Positions 4,959 through 6,397 of a DNA stretch of 6,397 nt are shown one piece after another. The notes below the pieces were generated by a model, which ran no database searches, was not told the origin of the DNA, and worked only from the letters and a program-made list of their open reading frames with translations. Position 1 is the first letter of the stretch. Each line of letters starts with the position of its first letter. Location of the stretch: the NCBI GenBank assembly GCA_937860115.1, contig CALMBI010000060.1, forward strand, positions 1 to 6,397, in the 5' to 3' direction. This DNA comes from an uncultured Arcobacter sp. (lineage in GTDB: Bacteria; Campylobacterota; Campylobacteria; Campylobacterales; Arcobacteraceae). Position numbers and translations under genes: made by a program.

Positions 4959-6215
4959 ATGCCCTATTTTCACACACAAACAAATCATTCTTATATGAGT
5001 ATTCGAAAAAGTCAATTTTTTCTTGATTGGCGAACACAACCTAAAAACTTCAAATTATATCCTCATTTTCAAATACGGTTTAAAATAGATGATTTTGAAG
5101 CACTAAAAGATCTCAATCTTATCGGTGGGATCACTTTTGAAAAACAATTTCCACAAGGAAAATACTATCTAAGGACCAATCCAACAGCAGGTGGTTTATT
5201 TCCTTGCGAAATCTACCTACAGATAAGAGGAGTGCAAGGGATAATCAGTGGAATCTATCACTATGAACCTATGAGTGCAACGATTTGCCTTATACATGAG
5301 ATCGATAGTGATGGAGTCGAACACTACTTTCCAAACCAAAATAAACAACAAGGGATCATTTTTTTGATCTCATCAGTTTATTTTAGAAGTAGTTGGAAAT
5401 ACAGAGATCGAGCGATAAGATATATTTTACTTGATAGTGGCCATGCACTTGGGGCAATCTATGCTGCTATGTGTGTAAGAGGTGAAGAGAGTACAATCAA
5501 TTTTGACTTTGATAAACTTACACTGAATAGTATCTTTGGGATGAGAGATGATGAGATGCTTATGGTTTCACTCCAAAATACGAATCAACAAAGCACTCTC
5601 GCTCAAAATATCAAGTTACAGTTTCCTTATGTCGCGGGATGTGATTTTTTAGAAACGAACCATTTTATAGAAGAAGCCTATCAAAAAAGTGCAATCTTTC
5701 ATGATCAACTAATACAAAAAATATCTTTTTTTGATGGAATGAATAGTACAGAACTTAAAAATGCAATCCTTTCAAGAAGATCGATCAGAGCTTTTAAAAA
5801 ACTTTCTATCACAAAAGAGGAGTTTGATTTTATTGTAAAAGATATTTTTGATTTTGCTAAAAATCATTCTATTGATATCTTTTACACTCTTCATAATGTT
5901 GATGAACTAGATCAAGGACTCTATAAAAACGGAACACTTCAAAAAAAGGGATATTATAGTGGAAAATCAAAATATCTTAGCCTTGAACAAAATCTAGGTG
6001 GGGATAGTTGTGTAACATTTTATTTTACTTCAAAGGAAATAGAAAAATATCAAAAAGTCACTATTTTAAGTGGATTTCTTGCACATATTATTTATCTAAA
6101 AAGTGAGATAAAATCGATAGGTTGTAGCGGCATTGGAGCATATTATGATGAAGATACTAAGGAGTTTTTAAATACAAAAAATAACATTTTGTATCTTTTA
6201 GCAATCGGACGATAA
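4959..6215 (+). CDS. SagB/ThcOx-type nitroreductase with two tandem flavoprotein halves
   Basis: This is an FMN-dependent oxidoreductase of the nitroreductase superfamily. SagB/McbC relatives oxidise azolines to azoles in thiazole/oxazole-modified peptides, but many SagB-like proteins have no known substrate. It has 418 residues. The N-terminus HTQTNHSYMSIR (5-16), LDW (22-24) and QPKNFKLYP (27-35) is the SagB leader. The first half has LRTNPTAGGLFPCEIYLQIR (71-90), GIYHYEP (98-104) and WKYRDRAIRYILLDSGHALGA (146-166). The second half has a nitroreductase FMN motif SRRSIRAFKK (272-281), then QNLGGDSCVTFYF (344-356) and SIGCSGIGAYYDEDTKEFL (387-405), ending in LLAIGR. Both halves are needed for length, so this is a duplicated form. 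It follows the 62-residue gene by 30 bp with a weak GAGA ribosome site. No peptide precursor or cyclodehydratase gene is visible nearby. The family is secure; the reaction is unknown. Confidence 0.9.
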   Translation: MPYFHTQTNHSYMSIRKSQFFLDWRTQPKNFKLYPHFQIRFKIDDFEALKDLNLIGGITFEKQFPQGKYYLRTNPTAGGLFPCEIYLQIRGVQGIISGIYHYEPMSATICLIHEIDSDGVEHYFPNQNKQQGIIFLISSVYFRSSWKYRDRAIRYILLDSGHALGAIYAAMCVRGEESTINFDFDKLTLNSIFGMRDDEMLMVSLQNTNQQSTLAQNIKLQFPYVAGCDFLETNHFIEEAYQKSAIFHDQLIQKISFFDGMNSTELKNAILSRRSIRAFKKLSITKEEFDFIVKDIFDFAKNHSIDIFYTLHNVDELDQGLYKNGTLQKKGYYSGKSKYLSLEQNLGGDSCVTFYFTSKEIEKYQKVTILSGFLAHIIYLKSEIKSIGCSGIGAYYDEDTKEFLNTKNNILYLLAIGR

Positions 6216-6269
6216 ATGAAACTGTTTTATCAATTTATTTATACTTTAATATTAAGTACTCTCACCTAA
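6216..6269 (+). other. 17-codon mini-ORF abutting the SagB stop (doubtful)
   Basis: ATG follows the SagB stop codon with no gap and reads MKLFYQFIYTLILSTLT, then TAA. The residues look like the start of a signal peptide or membrane segment, so it could be the stub of a truncated gene or chance. There is no convincing ribosome site, and the frame does not reopen usefully afterwards. Confidence 0.2.
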
Positions 6270-6284
6270 TAAATCTTTAAAAAA

Positions 6285-6382
6285 GAGGCTATAGATTAGT
6301 GCTAGTGTGAGGCAGAATTTTGAAGGTTTGCTAATGCAAATCGAAAAATTCTAACAAAACAATAGTGCTGATATATAGTCTT
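6285..6382 (+). ncRNA. Unidentified long imperfect hairpin, probably a structured RNA or palindromic element
   Basis: The left arm 6285-6308 pairs with 6359-6382 over 24 positions: 17 Watson-Crick pairs, five G-U pairs and two G.A mismatches (6294/6373 and 6305/6362). Inside, AGAATTTT (6314-6321) pairs with AAAATTCT (6345-6352). A small GA-rich internal loop follows, then GG with TC (6325-6326, 6341-6342) and TTTGC with GCAAA around a TAAT loop (6332-6335). All five inexact pairs are G-U when read as plus-strand RNA, whereas the minus strand would give A.C mismatches; this points to a plus-strand transcript. No U run follows, so it is not a standard terminator. A TAATAA at 6267-6272 could serve as its -10 box. 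I do not recognise the family; 4.5S, 6S, tmRNA and RNase P signatures are absent. Confidence 0.5.
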
Positions 6383-6397
6383 ATAACTATCCTACTA

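Noticed and set aside
6285..6382. Retron msr-msd RNA or integron attC site as an explanation of the right-end hairpin
   Set aside because: It is shorter than known retron RNAs, no reverse transcriptase is visible, and no RYYYAAC/GTTRRRY boxes sit at the arm ends.
6285..6397. Ordinary intrinsic terminator for the SagB operon
   Set aside because: The sequence after the stem reads ATAACTATCC, with no T run, and the stem has many wobbles and mismatches.

Overview
The window is AT-rich, densely coded bacterial DNA with a nitrogen-fixation theme. The RpoN sequence style (WLPLLQA near the N-terminus, then ENPFLE), the low G+C and the gene content suggest a diazotrophic member of Campylobacterota (epsilonproteobacteria). 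That assignment is an inference, and no species can be named from this window.

Left part (1-2597). The minus strand carries the first 257 codons of rpoN (sigma-54), which runs off the left edge. Divergent from it, htpX (membrane zinc protease) is preceded by a sigma-70-type -10 box and an almost perfect CIRCE operator, so it should be under HrcA heat-shock control. A HAD phosphatase of the phosphoglycolate phosphatase type (gph) follows htpX. A perfect 13-bp hairpin terminator closes this block.

Middle part (2620-4290). Three minus-strand genes read nifX, then a DUF269 (NifX-associated) protein with an unexplained cysteine-containing C-terminal extension, then a plant-type [2Fe-2S] ferredoxin. 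nifX and the DUF269 gene overlap by one base. The 127-bp gap before the ferredoxin gene holds three hairpins.

Right part (4201-6397). Facing away from nifX is a plus-strand operon: a GNAT acetyltransferase, an overlapping 62-codon gene of unknown function, and a SagB/ThcOx-type nitroreductase with two flavoprotein halves. A near-consensus sigma-54 promoter (TGG at 4245, TTGCA at 4256, correct GG-N10-GC spacing) lies 31 bp before the internal ATG at 4291. It therefore places the GNAT start there and not at the longer 4180 start. A weaker sigma-54 candidate faces nifX. rpoN in the same window fits a sigma-54-dependent nif region, with the GNAT/SagB operon as a candidate nif-linked accessory module. 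The right end (6285-6382) folds as a long plus-strand RNA hairpin in which all five covarying differences are G-U pairs. It is an unidentified structured RNA or palindromic element.

No tRNA, rRNA, CRISPR array or transposase gene is visible, and no gene-free stretch exceeds 300 bp.
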